Source: Betaproteobacteria bacterium (lineage in GTDB: Bacteria > Pseudomonadota > Gammaproteobacteria > Burkholderiales > Ga0077523). Taken from it: 55,651 nt of DNA. The notes under the pieces are model-generated. The model saw nothing but the letters and a program-made list of their open reading frames with translations, did no database searches and was not told the origin of the DNA. The stretch lies in NCBI GenBank assembly GCA_016125475.1, contig WGLR01000020.1, positions 1 through 55,651 of the forward strand. Reading direction: 5' to 3'. The position numbers and the translations under genes were made by a program. Shown piece by piece: positions 42,767 through 50,834 of this stretch; position 1 is the first letter of the stretch, and every line of letters begins with the position of its first letter.

Positions 42767-43435
42767 ATGTCCTCCCCCGAGACCCGTGCCACGCTCGCGC
42801 GTGTGGTGCCATTCGCGATCTACATCGCGTTTCTGGTCCTGAATACCGTTCTGCCCGGTGACGTGATCGACACTCGCTGGCTGTACCCCGTCCGCGTCGG
42901 GGTCGTCGCGGTGGCGCTGGCGTGGTTCTGGCGCGACTACGACGAACTGAAGGGAAGGTTCTCGATGCCGGGAGGGCTGTGGGCGCTCTCCGCGATCGTG
43001 GGGCTGATCGTTTTCGTGCTCTGGGTCAATCTGTCCGCGAGCTGGATGGTGCTGAAGGCCCCCGCCGGCGGATTCGACCCGCGGGACGGCGGACAGATCA
43101 ATCATTTCCTCGCCGTATCGAGGGTGGCGGGCGCCGCGCTCGTGGTGCCGCTCATGGAGGAACTGTTCTGGCGTTCCTTCCTGATGCGCTGGGTCGACAA
43201 TCCACGGTTCCGGTCCGTCCTCCCGACCGCGATCACGGCGAAGGCGCTGATCGTGTCCTCGGTGATCTTCGGGGTCGAACACAACGAGTGGTTCGCGGGC
43301 ATTCTCGCGGGTGTCGCCTACGGTGGCCTCTACCGGCTGACGGGCAATCTCTGGGCGCCGGTGGTTGCACACGGGCTGACCAACGCGCTGCTGGGCATGT
43401 TCGTCCTCTATACTGGCAGCTGGCATTTCTGGTGA
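42767..43435 (+). CDS. CAAX-protease-related membrane protein (exosortase-associated type)
   Basis: The 222-residue protein has about six hydrophobic spans and the CPBP/ABI catalytic motifs: EELFWRSFLMRW (EExxxR) near residue 129, FGVEHNEW (His) near 168 and VAHGLTNALLG (His-x-x-x-Asn) near the end. It is the type I recall as the CAAX prenyl protease-related family (TIGR03008) found in PEP-CTERM/exosortase genomes. It sits immediately before an EpsL-like barrel gene (17-base gap), so the pair probably works in exopolysaccharide or PEP-CTERM export. The cleaved substrate is unknown. Confidence 0.85.
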   Translation: MSSPETRATLARVVPFAIYIAFLVLNTVLPGDVIDTRWLYPVRVGVVAVALAWFWRDYDELKGRFSMPGGLWALSAIVGLIVFVLWVNLSASWMVLKAPAGGFDPRDGGQINHFLAVSRVAGAALVVPLMEELFWRSFLMRWVDNPRFRSVLPTAITAKALIVSSVIFGVEHNEWFAGILAGVAYGGLYRLTGNLWAPVVAHGLTNALLGMFVLYTGSWHFW

Positions 43436-43452
43436 CTTCCCGGGCAGACAGA

Positions 43453-44712
43453 ATGAACTCCACTACGGTCACGGCCGCACGCCGCATCGCGCCATTCGCG
43501 CTGGCATTCGCCGCTCACGGTGCCCACGCGCTCGAGGGCGACCGCATCCGCCCGTCCGTCGGCCTGAGTTACACGTACAACAGCAACCTCTACTATCTGG
43601 ACGACCGGTTGAACGCGTCGCAGTTCTCGTTCATCAAGGACGGTCAGAAAAGTGACCAGACCTTCGGGCTGAAGGCCGGACTCGACATCGACCACTACTG
43701 GAGCCGACAGACGTTCAGGCTCCGGTCGCAGATCACCAACAACCGCAACCAGACCTACGATTCCCTCGATTACTCGACGTACGACGTCCGAGGCACGTGG
43801 GACTGGGTCTACGGGGAGCGCTGGGACGGTGATGCGGGATACCAGCGAAACCGCGTCGCCTCCAATTTCTACGATTTCCGGACGGCGGACCGGACGGCGC
43901 GCAACCTCCGCACGCAGGACGTCTTCTTCGGCAGTGCCATGCTGAAGATGACGCCCGACTGGAAGCTCCGCGGTGCCCTGCGCTACACGACCGTGAACAA
44001 CGGGCTGTCGCGCTTCGCGAACCAGGACCGGAACGAGTGGGTTGCCGAAGCCGGGTCGCGTCGCTACAGCAAGGGAACCGATGACTACATCGGGTTCAAT
44101 CTCCGGTTCGCGGACGGCAACTTCCCGAACAGGGAGGTGCTCGCGACGTCGACCGTGGACAATGCGTACCGGCAATATACCGCCGAAGGCGTCATCGACT
44201 ACCAGTACAGCGGTCTCACGCGGATATCCGGAAATCTCGGCTACACGACGCGGCAGCAGAAGCAGCTGTCGCAACGGAATTTCAGCGGGATGACCGGTCG
44301 TCTCACGGTGACCTATGCGTGGTCGAGCAAGACCACCCTCACGGGGGCCGTGTTTCGCGAAGTCGGCGGCTGGGAAGACCTGACGACCAACTACGTGGTG
44401 ACGCAGGGCGCAACGGCTAGCGCCACGCAGTCCCTGACCGACAAGTTCCTCGTGCAGGTGAACTACTCGCTGCGGCGCCGGGCCTTTCAGGGGGACCCGG
44501 AGTTCATCCTGTTTTCGTTTCCGACCCGCAAGGACACGTTCCAGTCGTATTCCGTCGGCCTCGTCTGGACGCCCTACCGGAATGTCCGGGTCGACGGCAC
44601 CGTCGCGTACGACACGCGCGACACGAACGATGCCTGGCAGGCCAGTGGCTATGGCCCCTACAACAGCTTCAACGTGACGACCATCTATCTTTCGGGAACG
44701 GTGACGTTCTGA
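43453..44712 (+). CDS. epsL: EpsL-like outer-membrane beta-barrel protein
   Basis: I start at ATG 43453 (MNSTTVTAARR), giving a signal peptide cleaved near HA/LEGD. The 419-residue protein is a barrel of repeated amphipathic strands, beginning SVGLSYTYNSNLYYLDD, typical of the PEP-CTERM-associated EpsL family. The last strand ends in the aromatic-terminated GTVTF. The proximity to the CAAX-like protease supports this. EpsL is thought to help export the polysaccharide. The family assignment is by pattern, since barrel sequences diverge fast. Confidence 0.78.
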   Translation: MNSTTVTAARRIAPFALAFAAHGAHALEGDRIRPSVGLSYTYNSNLYYLDDRLNASQFSFIKDGQKSDQTFGLKAGLDIDHYWSRQTFRLRSQITNNRNQTYDSLDYSTYDVRGTWDWVYGERWDGDAGYQRNRVASNFYDFRTADRTARNLRTQDVFFGSAMLKMTPDWKLRGALRYTTVNNGLSRFANQDRNEWVAEAGSRRYSKGTDDYIGFNLRFADGNFPNREVLATSTVDNAYRQYTAEGVIDYQYSGLTRISGNLGYTTRQQKQLSQRNFSGMTGRLTVTYAWSSKTTLTGAVFREVGGWEDLTTNYVVTQGATASATQSLTDKFLVQVNYSLRRRAFQGDPEFILFSFPTRKDTFQSYSVGLVWTPYRNVRVDGTVAYDTRDTNDAWQASGYGPYNSFNVTTIYLSGTVTF

Positions 44713-44890
44713 CGTCCGCCGGTCGGGCATCGTCCGCAGTGGTGTTCGCAGAAGCGGGGCTGGCGTGCGCCAGGCGCGCCGCAGCAAGGCGGGTGCGGAA
44801 CGTCGGCGGTTCGAACGGCTGGAGGCGGTCGATGAAATCGGCCCAGTTCTCCTCCTGATTCTCGTCGTGATCCTTGCCGGTCTTGCGCAT
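44669..44890 (-). CDS. Possible small hydrophilic protein
   Basis: A 73-residue open frame starting MRKTGKDHDENQEEN, 17 bases after the stop of the alpha-CTD-like gene, in the same direction. It overlaps the end of the EpsL-like gene by 44 bases. It has an acidic N-terminus and a helical middle (WADFIDRLQPFEPP). There is no ribosome site worth naming and no family signal. It may be a real downstream gene or chance. Confidence 0.3.
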   Translation of the reverse strand: MRKTGKDHDENQEENWADFIDRLQPFEPPTFRTRLAAARLAHASPASANTTADDARPADVRTSPFPKDRWSSR

Positions 44891-44907
44891 CGTGCCGGTC
44901 CGGCCGA

Positions 44908-45693
44908 TCAGTCCGACATGCGGGAAGCCGGAGCGGCGACCGCCCCGCCGGCTCCGGACGTGCGCATTCTCGACCGTGCAGCACCACGCGGCGCCGCGGA
45001 AGCCCGGTCGCCGAGGAGGCGGTCGATGAGTTCAGTCCCCGTCCGAAGCACGTCCCGCTGCCCTGCGTTCCCCCGTTTTCCCGCGTCGGCGAGAATGCCG
45101 CGGAGAACGCGCAGATTGGTCTTTCCGAGCCGGTACAACTGGCGCACGTCGTCCATCGATCGCGGCGCGAGGTCCAGAACCGTGTGCAACTCGCGCCTGT
45201 GAAGCGACTCGGCAAGCGCCGCACCGACTCTCGGCCACAATTCGTGCACGGGGGTCGTCGGACGCACGTCCACGCTCACCGAGTTCTTCGCGATCAGCCC
45301 GAGACGCCACAACTGGTAATTCTTCAGGCGCGGAGGGCGGAGGCCGTGAAACTCGAGGCGATTGACGATGTCGGTCATGCCCTGCCTGCCGAGACGCCGC
45401 CACAATTCATCGACGGAGGTGGCATAGAGCTCACCGATCGAGAGCAGTCCGAGGTGGTACAGGCGACTGATGGTGTTGCGCTCCAGCCCGAGCGCGGACA
45501 CGGGGCAGTCGTGCAGGTCGTCATCCCCCGCGAGCCGCGACCCGGACGTTCGCGCGAGGGTGTTCGCCTGATATAGTCGTTCCCGGTCCGAGAGGTTCGT
45601 GGCCGACCCGGCGGAGGGGGGCGTCCGAATCGGGCCCGCCGGCTGCGTCGAGCCGCGATCATCGTCCGGACATTGCGGCTGGGCGCGATCCAT
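44908..45693 (-). CDS. Protein with two RNA polymerase alpha-CTD-like repeats
   Basis: I start at ATG 45693 (MDRAQPQC). The 261-residue protein has a disordered N-terminus of about 60 residues, then two repeats resembling the alpha-subunit C-terminal domain. Repeat 1 (about 61-118): DCPVSALGLERNTISRLYHL, GLLSIGELYATSVDEL and NRLEFHGL. Repeat 2 (about 148-205): PVHELWPRVG, ELHTVLDLAPRSMDDV and RLGKTNLRVLRGILADAG, close to the GKKSLTEIKDVL helix of E. coli alpha. It has no N-terminal domain of RpoA. It could be a DNA-binding or polymerase-contacting regulator. It diverges from otnI. Confidence 0.72.
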   Translation of the reverse strand: MDRAQPQCPDDDRGSTQPAGPIRTPPSAGSATNLSDRERLYQANTLARTSGSRLAGDDDLHDCPVSALGLERNTISRLYHLGLLSIGELYATSVDELWRRLGRQGMTDIVNRLEFHGLRPPRLKNYQLWRLGLIAKNSVSVDVRPTTPVHELWPRVGAALAESLHRRELHTVLDLAPRSMDDVRQLYRLGKTNLRVLRGILADAGKRGNAGQRDVLRTGTELIDRLLGDRASAAPRGAARSRMRTSGAGGAVAAPASRMSD

Positions 45694-45900
45694 GATCGTT
45701 AAAGTCGAGAGTAGATTCGAGTGTCGGTTTCGTTCGTTGCCATAAGATGTCAGCGTGAAGGGGCCCGGATGGTACGAATGCACTACCCACATCACCCGCA
45801 CGCGCGGCGTCTCCACGTCCGGCATCGGTATCGAGCGTTCGGTATCCTCCGGGCTGGTCTACCGTTCAGCCGGGCCCGGAGCCGGAGGGTCTGAAACGTC

Positions 45901-46743
45901 ATGCCCCGATTCGCTGCCAATCTTCATTACCTCTTCACCGAAGTACCCTTCGCCGATCGGTTCGCCGCCGCGGCAGGCGCCGGTTTTCAGGCGGTCGAGT
46001 TTCAGGTCCCCTATGACCATCCCGCCGAAGAACTTCGCGGGCGTCTGGACGACAACGGCCTGAAGATGGTTCTGTTCGACGCACCGATGGGCGACTGGGA
46101 CCGGGGGGACCGCGGAATTGCCTGCCTGCCCGGCAGGGAACGCGAGTTTCGGGAAGGCCTGCTGACAGCCGTGAACTACGGCCGTGCGCTCGGCTGCGAG
46201 ACCGTCCACGTGATGGCGGGAGTGGTCGGTCCGGGCATCGATCACGACGAGTGTGTGCGTACGTACATCGAGAATGTCCGGTACGCGGCCCGCGTCCTCG
46301 GGGATGCAGGAATCGCCGTGGTGATCGAACCGATCAACCCCAGGTTCGGCGCTCCACGGGAAGGCCCCGCCTATACGACCGAGGGCATGCGAGGGTATTT
46401 CCTCAACCGGTCGGACCAGGCAAGCCGGCTGCTGGACGAGATCGACCATCCGAATGCATGGCTGCATCTCGATCTGTACCACATGCAGGTGCTCGAGGGG
46501 CATCTGTCGGAGACCCTGCGGGCGCACATGCCGCGGATCCGGCACCTGCAGATTGCCGGCGTCCCCGGACGACACGAGCCGCATGTCGGCGAGATCAACT
46601 ATCCGTATCTGTTCGACCTGATCGACGCGCTCGGATACGAGGGGTGGATAGGCTGCGAGTACCGGCCACAGGGAAACACCCTGGAGGGGCTGGGCTGGGC
46701 GCGCCCCTACGGAATCTCCACGTCGTTCGCGGGGGCCGACTGA
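45901..46743 (+). CDS. otnI: 2-oxo-tetronate isomerase OtnI (hydroxypyruvate isomerase family)
   Basis: The 280-residue product is a TIM-barrel isomerase of the hydroxypyruvate isomerase family. It starts MPRFAANLHYLFTEVPF, with the metal-binding Glu143 in VIEPINPRF, a YHMQVLEGHL segment (His/Asp ligands) and a late IGCEYRPQG. OtnI moves the keto group of 2-oxo-tetronate to give the OtnK substrate. The partner genes otnK and otnC lie 41 kb upstream, so the three-gene pathway is split in this genome. No DenD dehydrogenase is visible in the window. Length and motifs are standard. Confidence 0.85.
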   Translation: MPRFAANLHYLFTEVPFADRFAAAAGAGFQAVEFQVPYDHPAEELRGRLDDNGLKMVLFDAPMGDWDRGDRGIACLPGREREFREGLLTAVNYGRALGCETVHVMAGVVGPGIDHDECVRTYIENVRYAARVLGDAGIAVVIEPINPRFGAPREGPAYTTEGMRGYFLNRSDQASRLLDEIDHPNAWLHLDLYHMQVLEGHLSETLRAHMPRIRHLQIAGVPGRHEPHVGEINYPYLFDLIDALGYEGWIGCEYRPQGNTLEGLGWARPYGISTSFAGAD

Positions 46744-46747
46744 GCAG

Positions 46748-47440
46748 TCACGGCAATCGCTTCGCGAGGTCTCGTGCCGCTTCTTCGGCAATGGTGCGCA
46801 GCGTGACGGCACGCTCGCGGCTCGTCTCGACCGAGATCGTGAGCTCGTCGATTCCCTCCCACACGACCGACCCGCTGCGTGCGTCCCAGATCTGAAGGAA
46901 GACGCGCATGTGCGCGTACTGAGTCTGGAGCACCGAAAGTCCCAGAATGCCGAGACGACTCTTCGCGCCCTGCTCGAAGCGGGCGAGTTTCAACTGGCCG
47001 AGATAGCGGACGCCTGTCGCCTCGGAGATTCGAGCGAGCGTGTCGCGGTCGAATACCCCGGTGACACGGTAATCCGTGTAGAGGCGCTGGTAGCGATCCA
47101 CGAGTCCGGCCTGATTGATCGCCGAAATGACTTCCGGGAGATGGACGATGCGCAGGTCGCGCCGCTGGAGCGCGAGTTCCTTCGTGAACAGCAGCGCGAG
47201 TGTCTGACGGTCTTCCTCCTGCCCCGTCACGGTCGAGGGCGTCAGAATCGCCAGCCCGCCCCTGGCGAGTGCGCCGGGCTGGAGATTGTTCGAACGGATT
47301 TCGGGCTGCGTGTAGCGCTGGGGCGCGAACGTGCACGCCCCGGTCGCGAGCACCATGATGGCGAGAGCGACTGCCCGGAGGGTGCTTCTGCGTCGCCGGG
47401 ACCCCTGCAGGTCGGCGAGCCGGGTCGGCGCGAACGTCAT
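46748..47440 (-). CDS. Envelope lipoprotein, FlgO/CsgG-like fold
   Basis: I start at MTFAPTRLAD (47440). The 230-residue product has an arginine-rich N-terminus, a hydrophobic stretch and a lipobox VLATGAC (Cys36). The mature part resembles the FlgO/CsgG-like alpha/beta fold: LAILTPSTV strand, QTLALLFTKELALQ helix, RIVHLPEVISAIN and VRYLGQLKLARFEQG, then FLQIWDARSGSVVWEG. Such proteins take part in flagellar or curli-type outer-membrane machinery, or general envelope roles. The partner is unknown. It ends 4 bases after the convergent otnI stop. Confidence 0.68.
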   Translation of the reverse strand: MTFAPTRLADLQGSRRRRSTLRAVALAIMVLATGACTFAPQRYTQPEIRSNNLQPGALARGGLAILTPSTVTGQEEDRQTLALLFTKELALQRRDLRIVHLPEVISAINQAGLVDRYQRLYTDYRVTGVFDRDTLARISEATGVRYLGQLKLARFEQGAKSRLGILGLSVLQTQYAHMRVFLQIWDARSGSVVWEGIDELTISVETSRERAVTLRTIAEEAARDLAKRLP

Positions 47441-47604
47441 TGCGTGGAATCCCGCATCATCGGCGACGTCCGGGCCGTGTCGGCATGTGGCACGGCGCGG
47501 TCCACCCATCCTCCACGGCAGCGCGAGGATCCGCGATCGACAGGCACGGAGGCCGTTCGACAGGGCGCCCGGCCGCACAAGGCTTCGTGGAGGACAACGG
47601 TGGA

Positions 47605-47985
47605 CTATCGCCGCTTCGGTGCGTCCGCGGGCGGTGCCGACGCATTGCCGCCCGGGGGGCACGGGTAACTCTGCTCGAGAGCACGTTGCACGGTCCGGGC
47701 GGCGTCGACCGTCCACAGGGATTCGTTCCCACGCATCCAGCCGTGGATGACACGCAACAGCTGATTCGCCTGGAGGCCCGAAGGCGTGCAGACATGCGTG
47801 TGTTCCAGGAAATCGTGGATTCCCATCACGAAGCCGAGCGCGAGTGTCCGGTCCTTGAACGAGCCGCCGGTCTTCTCGGCCTCCTGCAGCCAGCCTTCGA
47901 ACCGCTTCGTGGACACGAATTCCGCATGCACGGGCATCGCCGCGCACGACACAGTGAGCAACAGGCATGTGAGGAAACGCTTCAT
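47605..47985 (-). CDS. Rap1a/Tai-family secreted protein
   Basis: I start at MKRFLTCLLL (47985). The 126-residue product has a signal peptide (cleavage near VHA/EF) and a conserved region LALGFVMGIHDFLE, VCTPSGLQANQ and QSYPCPPGG, matching the Rap1a/Tai immunity-type family. That family includes a Serratia type VI effector-immunity protein, but most members have no known effector. Two Cys may form a disulfide. No effector or type VI gene is adjacent, so an immunity role is doubtful. It is preceded, on the same strand, by a 430-base gap. Confidence 0.72.
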   Translation of the reverse strand: MKRFLTCLLLTVSCAAMPVHAEFVSTKRFEGWLQEAEKTGGSFKDRTLALGFVMGIHDFLEHTHVCTPSGLQANQLLRVIHGWMRGNESLWTVDAARTVQRALEQSYPCPPGGNASAPPADAPKRR

Positions 47986-48415
47986 GAGAGGACCCCCTGG
48001 AACCTCGAAGACATGAATAGGGCGGCTCGCGCGGGATACCGACGTGCCGCCCGGTAGCCGCGCTGCCGGCCTCCCGAGCGCATCATGATGCCCGTTCCGG
48101 GTCTCGCCCCGCCACTGCGCAAGCATGCAACGCAGCGCCGCGGACGACAAGTGAGGGGCGCGACTCGAGGTTCAACCCGGTTGGTAGCGGGTGATCGTTG
48201 CCGTGTCCATCGCAAACAAGGCGCGGAAAAACAGTTTGTTGTACGACTCTGGAGATGTTCCGGGTTACCGTCACCACACGGTGCGTGCGGGCAGATCGAG
48301 TCCGGTCGGGATGTACCGGGCATACATTTTTCTCTATCTCTCTTGCGCTAACGCGCGGACGCGTGCACTCTTGCGCGCCGCGAATTCAGACCAGACGGGC
48401 AGCATTTGACCACCT
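47986..48415. other. 430-base region before dksA, no gene seen
   Basis: Divergent gap between the Rap1a-like gene and dksA. A stretch lower in GC runs from about 48220 to 48410 and probably holds the dksA promoter, but I see no clear -35/-10 pair. Open frames here look like shadows. CATTTGACCACCT precedes the dksA start. Confidence 0.45.
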
Positions 48416-48844
48416 ATGGAACGAAAATCGACCAAGAAACCTCTGACTGAGGCGCAAGTCGTTGCCGCCCCGGCCAAGGACTACATGAACGACGAGCAGC
48501 TGGAATTCTTCCGCCAGCGGCTGCATCAGCTCAAGACAGAGTTGCTTGCCAACGTGCGTGATACGAGTGAACACCTGCGAGAAACCGAGGCCACGAGCGA
48601 CATTTCCGACCGTGCGACCCAGGAAGAGGAGCAGGCGCTCGAACTGCGTACGCGGGACAGGGAACGCAAGCTGCTGAAGAAGATCGACGAAGCGCTCGGT
48701 CGGATCGACGACGGGACCTATGGCTTCTGCGCGGAAACGGGAGAGCCCATCGGCGTTCGGCGGCTTCTCGCGCGTCCGACCGCGACCCTCAGCATCGAAG
48801 CCCAGGAGCGGCGCGAGCGAATGCAGCGCATGTACGGAGACTGA
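48416..48844 (+). CDS. dksA: DksA-type transcription factor lacking most zinc cysteines
   Basis: The 142-residue protein has the DksA layout: N-terminal helix (YMNDEQLEFFRQRL), a coiled coil with SDISDRATQEEEQALELRTRDRE holding the Asp-x-x-Asp-x-Ala tip region (here SDRAT), and a C-terminal zinc-finger-like part GFCAETGEPIG with ARPTATLSIEAQ. Only the first of the four zinc cysteines is kept (C...T...S...A), as in many alpha and betaproteobacterial DksA. DksA binds RNA polymerase with ppGpp in the stringent response. The C-terminal part ends ERMQRMYGD. Gene is monocistronic in appearance. Confidence 0.9.
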   Translation: MERKSTKKPLTEAQVVAAPAKDYMNDEQLEFFRQRLHQLKTELLANVRDTSEHLRETEATSDISDRATQEEEQALELRTRDRERKLLKKIDEALGRIDDGTYGFCAETGEPIGVRRLLARPTATLSIEAQERRERMQRMYGD

Positions 48845-48851
48845 GCTATCA

Positions 48852-48868
48852 GGGCGCATCTCGCGCCC
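48852..48868 (+). terminator. Short hairpin after dksA
   Basis: GGGCGC-ATCTC-GCGCCC, a perfect six-pair stem eight bases past the dksA stop, without a T run. It may mark the end of the dksA transcript. Confidence 0.35.
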
Positions 48869-49050
48869 GGCCGTGGGGGCACCGTTTGACAGGGCTCCCG
48901 CCCGGCAAGAGAATCGTGGCGAATGACATGGAGTCCTTTCGCCGCCTTGGCCACCTTGCCGCTACCGCAGATCGGCTTTCCGCTTTCCGACTCCCTCGAT
49001 CTTGGCGGGCACGGCCGTCCGCTCCCTCAAGCTCTTCACAGGGCACCTGA

Positions 49051-49797
49051 ATGCAAGCTCAGTCTCACGGTCTCATCGCGTTCCTGAGTCAGACCGATGC
49101 CATAGGGCTGTCCGTCGCCCTTCTGCTGCTCTCGATGTCCGTGGCGAGCTGGGCAGTCATTCTGTCCAAGGTGTTCAGGACGGTGAACATCCGCAATACG
49201 GCTCGCCGGACGATCGAATCGTTCTGGAGCAACCCGAGCCTTGCCCGCGCGCTCGAAGAGATGCGGGCCGATGCGACGAACCCGTTCGCGCTGCTGGCAC
49301 GTGCCGGAGTCGGCGCAGCGATGCACCATCAGCGGCATCAGGCGGGGCGCCTTGGCGACGCGATGTCTCTGTCGGATTTCGTGACGCGCGCACTTCGTCA
49401 GGGCATCAATGTCGCGCAGTCCCGGCTGGAGACCGGCCTGTCACTGCTTGCATCCGTGGGCAGCACCGCTCCGTTCGTGGGCCTGTTCGGTACGGTGTGG
49501 GGCATCTATCACGCACTGATCGGAATCAGTGCGAGCGGGCAGGCCAGCATCGACAAGGTGGCTGGCCCGGTGGGGGAGGCACTCATCATGACCGCGCTGG
49601 GTCTGGCCGTGGCGATTCCGGCCGTGCTCGGCTACAACGCGCTGACCCGCACGAACCGCGTGATACTCGCGGACCTCGACGCCTTCGCCCACGATCTCCA
49701 TGCGTATCTGGCCACGGGGGCGCGGGTCGACGGTGCGTCGGCGTCCGGCCCGGCCACGCTCCGCGCCACGCCAGCCACGCAGACGCAGTCTGCCTGA
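49051..49797 (+). CDS. exbB: MotA/TolQ/ExbB proton-channel protein (second copy)
   Basis: The 248-residue product has three transmembrane helices (about residues 17-40, 135-157 and 175-198) and the ExbB/TolQ pattern: GLSLLASVGSTAPFVGLFGTVWGIY and GEALIMTALGLAVAIPAVLGYN. No extra domain is attached, unlike the fusion at 37.3 kb. Length is typical of ExbB. An ExbD gene follows after 8 bases. The pair probably energises another TonB receptor, but no TonB gene is adjacent here. It shares the motor family with the copy in the secretion island. Confidence 0.9.
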   Translation: MQAQSHGLIAFLSQTDAIGLSVALLLLSMSVASWAVILSKVFRTVNIRNTARRTIESFWSNPSLARALEEMRADATNPFALLARAGVGAAMHHQRHQAGRLGDAMSLSDFVTRALRQGINVAQSRLETGLSLLASVGSTAPFVGLFGTVWGIYHALIGISASGQASIDKVAGPVGEALIMTALGLAVAIPAVLGYNALTRTNRVILADLDAFAHDLHAYLATGARVDGASASGPATLRATPATQTQSA

Positions 49798-49805
49798 CGA
49801 ACACC

Positions 49806-50255
49806 ATGGCCTTCGGCAATTTCCAGGATCAGTCCGGCGCAGGGCAGCACTCCCAGCCCATGGCCGAGATCAACACGACCCCGCTCGTGGACGTCATGCT
49901 CGTGCTCCTGGTCATCTTCATCGTGACTGCGCCGTTGCTCACGCACGGGATCAGCATCGATCTGCCCAAGGCTCAGAGCTCGGCGGCGCCGGAAGAGCCG
50001 CGGACGGTCACGCTCTCGGTAGACAGTGCCGGCAAGCTCTTCTGGAACGATCAGCCGATTCGTGTGGCGGACCTGCAGGCAAGACTGGTGGCTGCAGCCC
50101 GGAGTTCTCCGCAGCCGGAGCTTCATCTGCGAGCCGACCTGAATACGCGCTATCAGACGCTCGCCGAGATCATGGCCATGGCCAGGAACGCCGGACTGAA
50201 CAGCATGGGATTCGTGACGGATCCGAACGTGCCTGCGCCATCCGGCGCGCCGTGA
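49806..50255 (+). CDS. exbD: ExbD/TolR-like protein (second copy)
   Basis: The 149-residue product starts MAFGNFQDQS, with the transmembrane helix (about 24-43) containing VDVMLVLLVIF (proton-pathway Asp), then a periplasmic domain with PLLTHGISIDLPKAQS, the ExbD pattern. It follows exbB with an 8-base gap. A frame continues upstream without family signal. It ends before a pair of strong hairpins. Its partner outer-membrane receptor is unknown. Confidence 0.88.
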   Translation: MAFGNFQDQSGAGQHSQPMAEINTTPLVDVMLVLLVIFIVTAPLLTHGISIDLPKAQSSAAPEEPRTVTLSVDSAGKLFWNDQPIRVADLQARLVAAARSSPQPELHLRADLNTRYQTLAEIMAMARNAGLNSMGFVTDPNVPAPSGAP

Positions 50256-50372
50256 GGGCAGGGACGGCCGTGTCTGCCAGGGAGATGGCCATGGCGGGCG
50301 TGTGGCTTCCGCTCGGGCTGCGCGGTCCCGATGAGATGCGTCGCCCGGACGACAGCCTTGCGAAGAAATGAA

Positions 50373-50400
50373 AACGGCGCACGCTGTCGCGTGCGCCGTT
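50373..50400. terminator. 12-bp perfect stem-loop, probably bidirectional
   Basis: AACGGCGCACGC-TGTC-GCGTGCGCCGTT: 12 pairs, 4-base loop. It lies between convergent exbD (ends 50255) and the DUF3567 gene (ends 50443). On the minus strand the stem is followed by further Ts (TTTT), so it suits the minus gene best. Confidence 0.82.
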
Positions 50401-50403
50401 CGG

Positions 50404-50430
50404 GATAGCCCTGCCTGATGCAGGGCTATC
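50404..50430. terminator. Second perfect 10-bp stem-loop in the same gap
   Basis: GATAGCCCTG-CCTGATG-CAGGGCTATC, ten pairs and a seven-base loop, three bases after the first hairpin and 13 bases from the DUF3567 stop. Together they form a double terminator between the convergent genes. Confidence 0.65.
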
Positions 50431-50442
50431 GTCGTTTCGCCC

Positions 50443-50673
50443 TCAGTGGTAAATCGCGGGCTGGGTCATGAGATCGTCATACCCGCCGAGATATTCGTCC
50501 ACTGTTTCGATCGAAGCGTCTTCCGCGGCGGCCTGGGTCAGGTATTCCTTGAACCTGGACGCGGCCTCGCCGTAGAGATAGGTACCCCGCGCCGCATGCT
50601 TTGCGATAACCTCAAAGCCGTGACCAGGATACTCAACCACATGATAATTGGGGCTGTTGTAGATCACGTTCAT
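50443..50673 (-). CDS. DUF3567 family protein
   Basis: The 76-residue protein matches the DUF3567 family, which is typical of betaproteobacteria: start MNVIYNSPNYHVVEYPG, then FEVIAKHAARGTYLYGEAA, an R-F-K-EYLTQAAA region and a C-terminal VDEYLGGYDDLMTQP. A strong GGAGGT site precedes the ATG. Function is unknown. It points towards the exbBD genes and shares a double terminator with them. Confidence 0.9.
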   Translation of the reverse strand: MNVIYNSPNYHVVEYPGHGFEVIAKHAARGTYLYGEAASRFKEYLTQAAAEDASIETVDEYLGGYDDLMTQPAIYH

Positions 50674-50834
50674 GGCAATGACCTCCTAGCTGGCTGATCT
50701 TGATCCGCGCAAGAACCGTGCACGCACCTACACACATGAGACCGGTACCTGCCCGAATCAATTCCTCAAGCAGTGGTTCGTTCGAGCTACATGTTCCTTA
50801 ACGACCAATCGTCGTTTGCGTTGATGGTGACCAG

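Noticed and set aside
44765-45202. Plus-strand frame with a hydrophobic stretch near its start
   Set aside because: Lies opposite the alpha-CTD-like gene and has no support beyond one hydrophobic run.
48416-48844. DksA zinc-finger loss as a novel feature
   Set aside because: The C-T-S-A pattern is common in alpha and betaproteobacterial DksA proteins.
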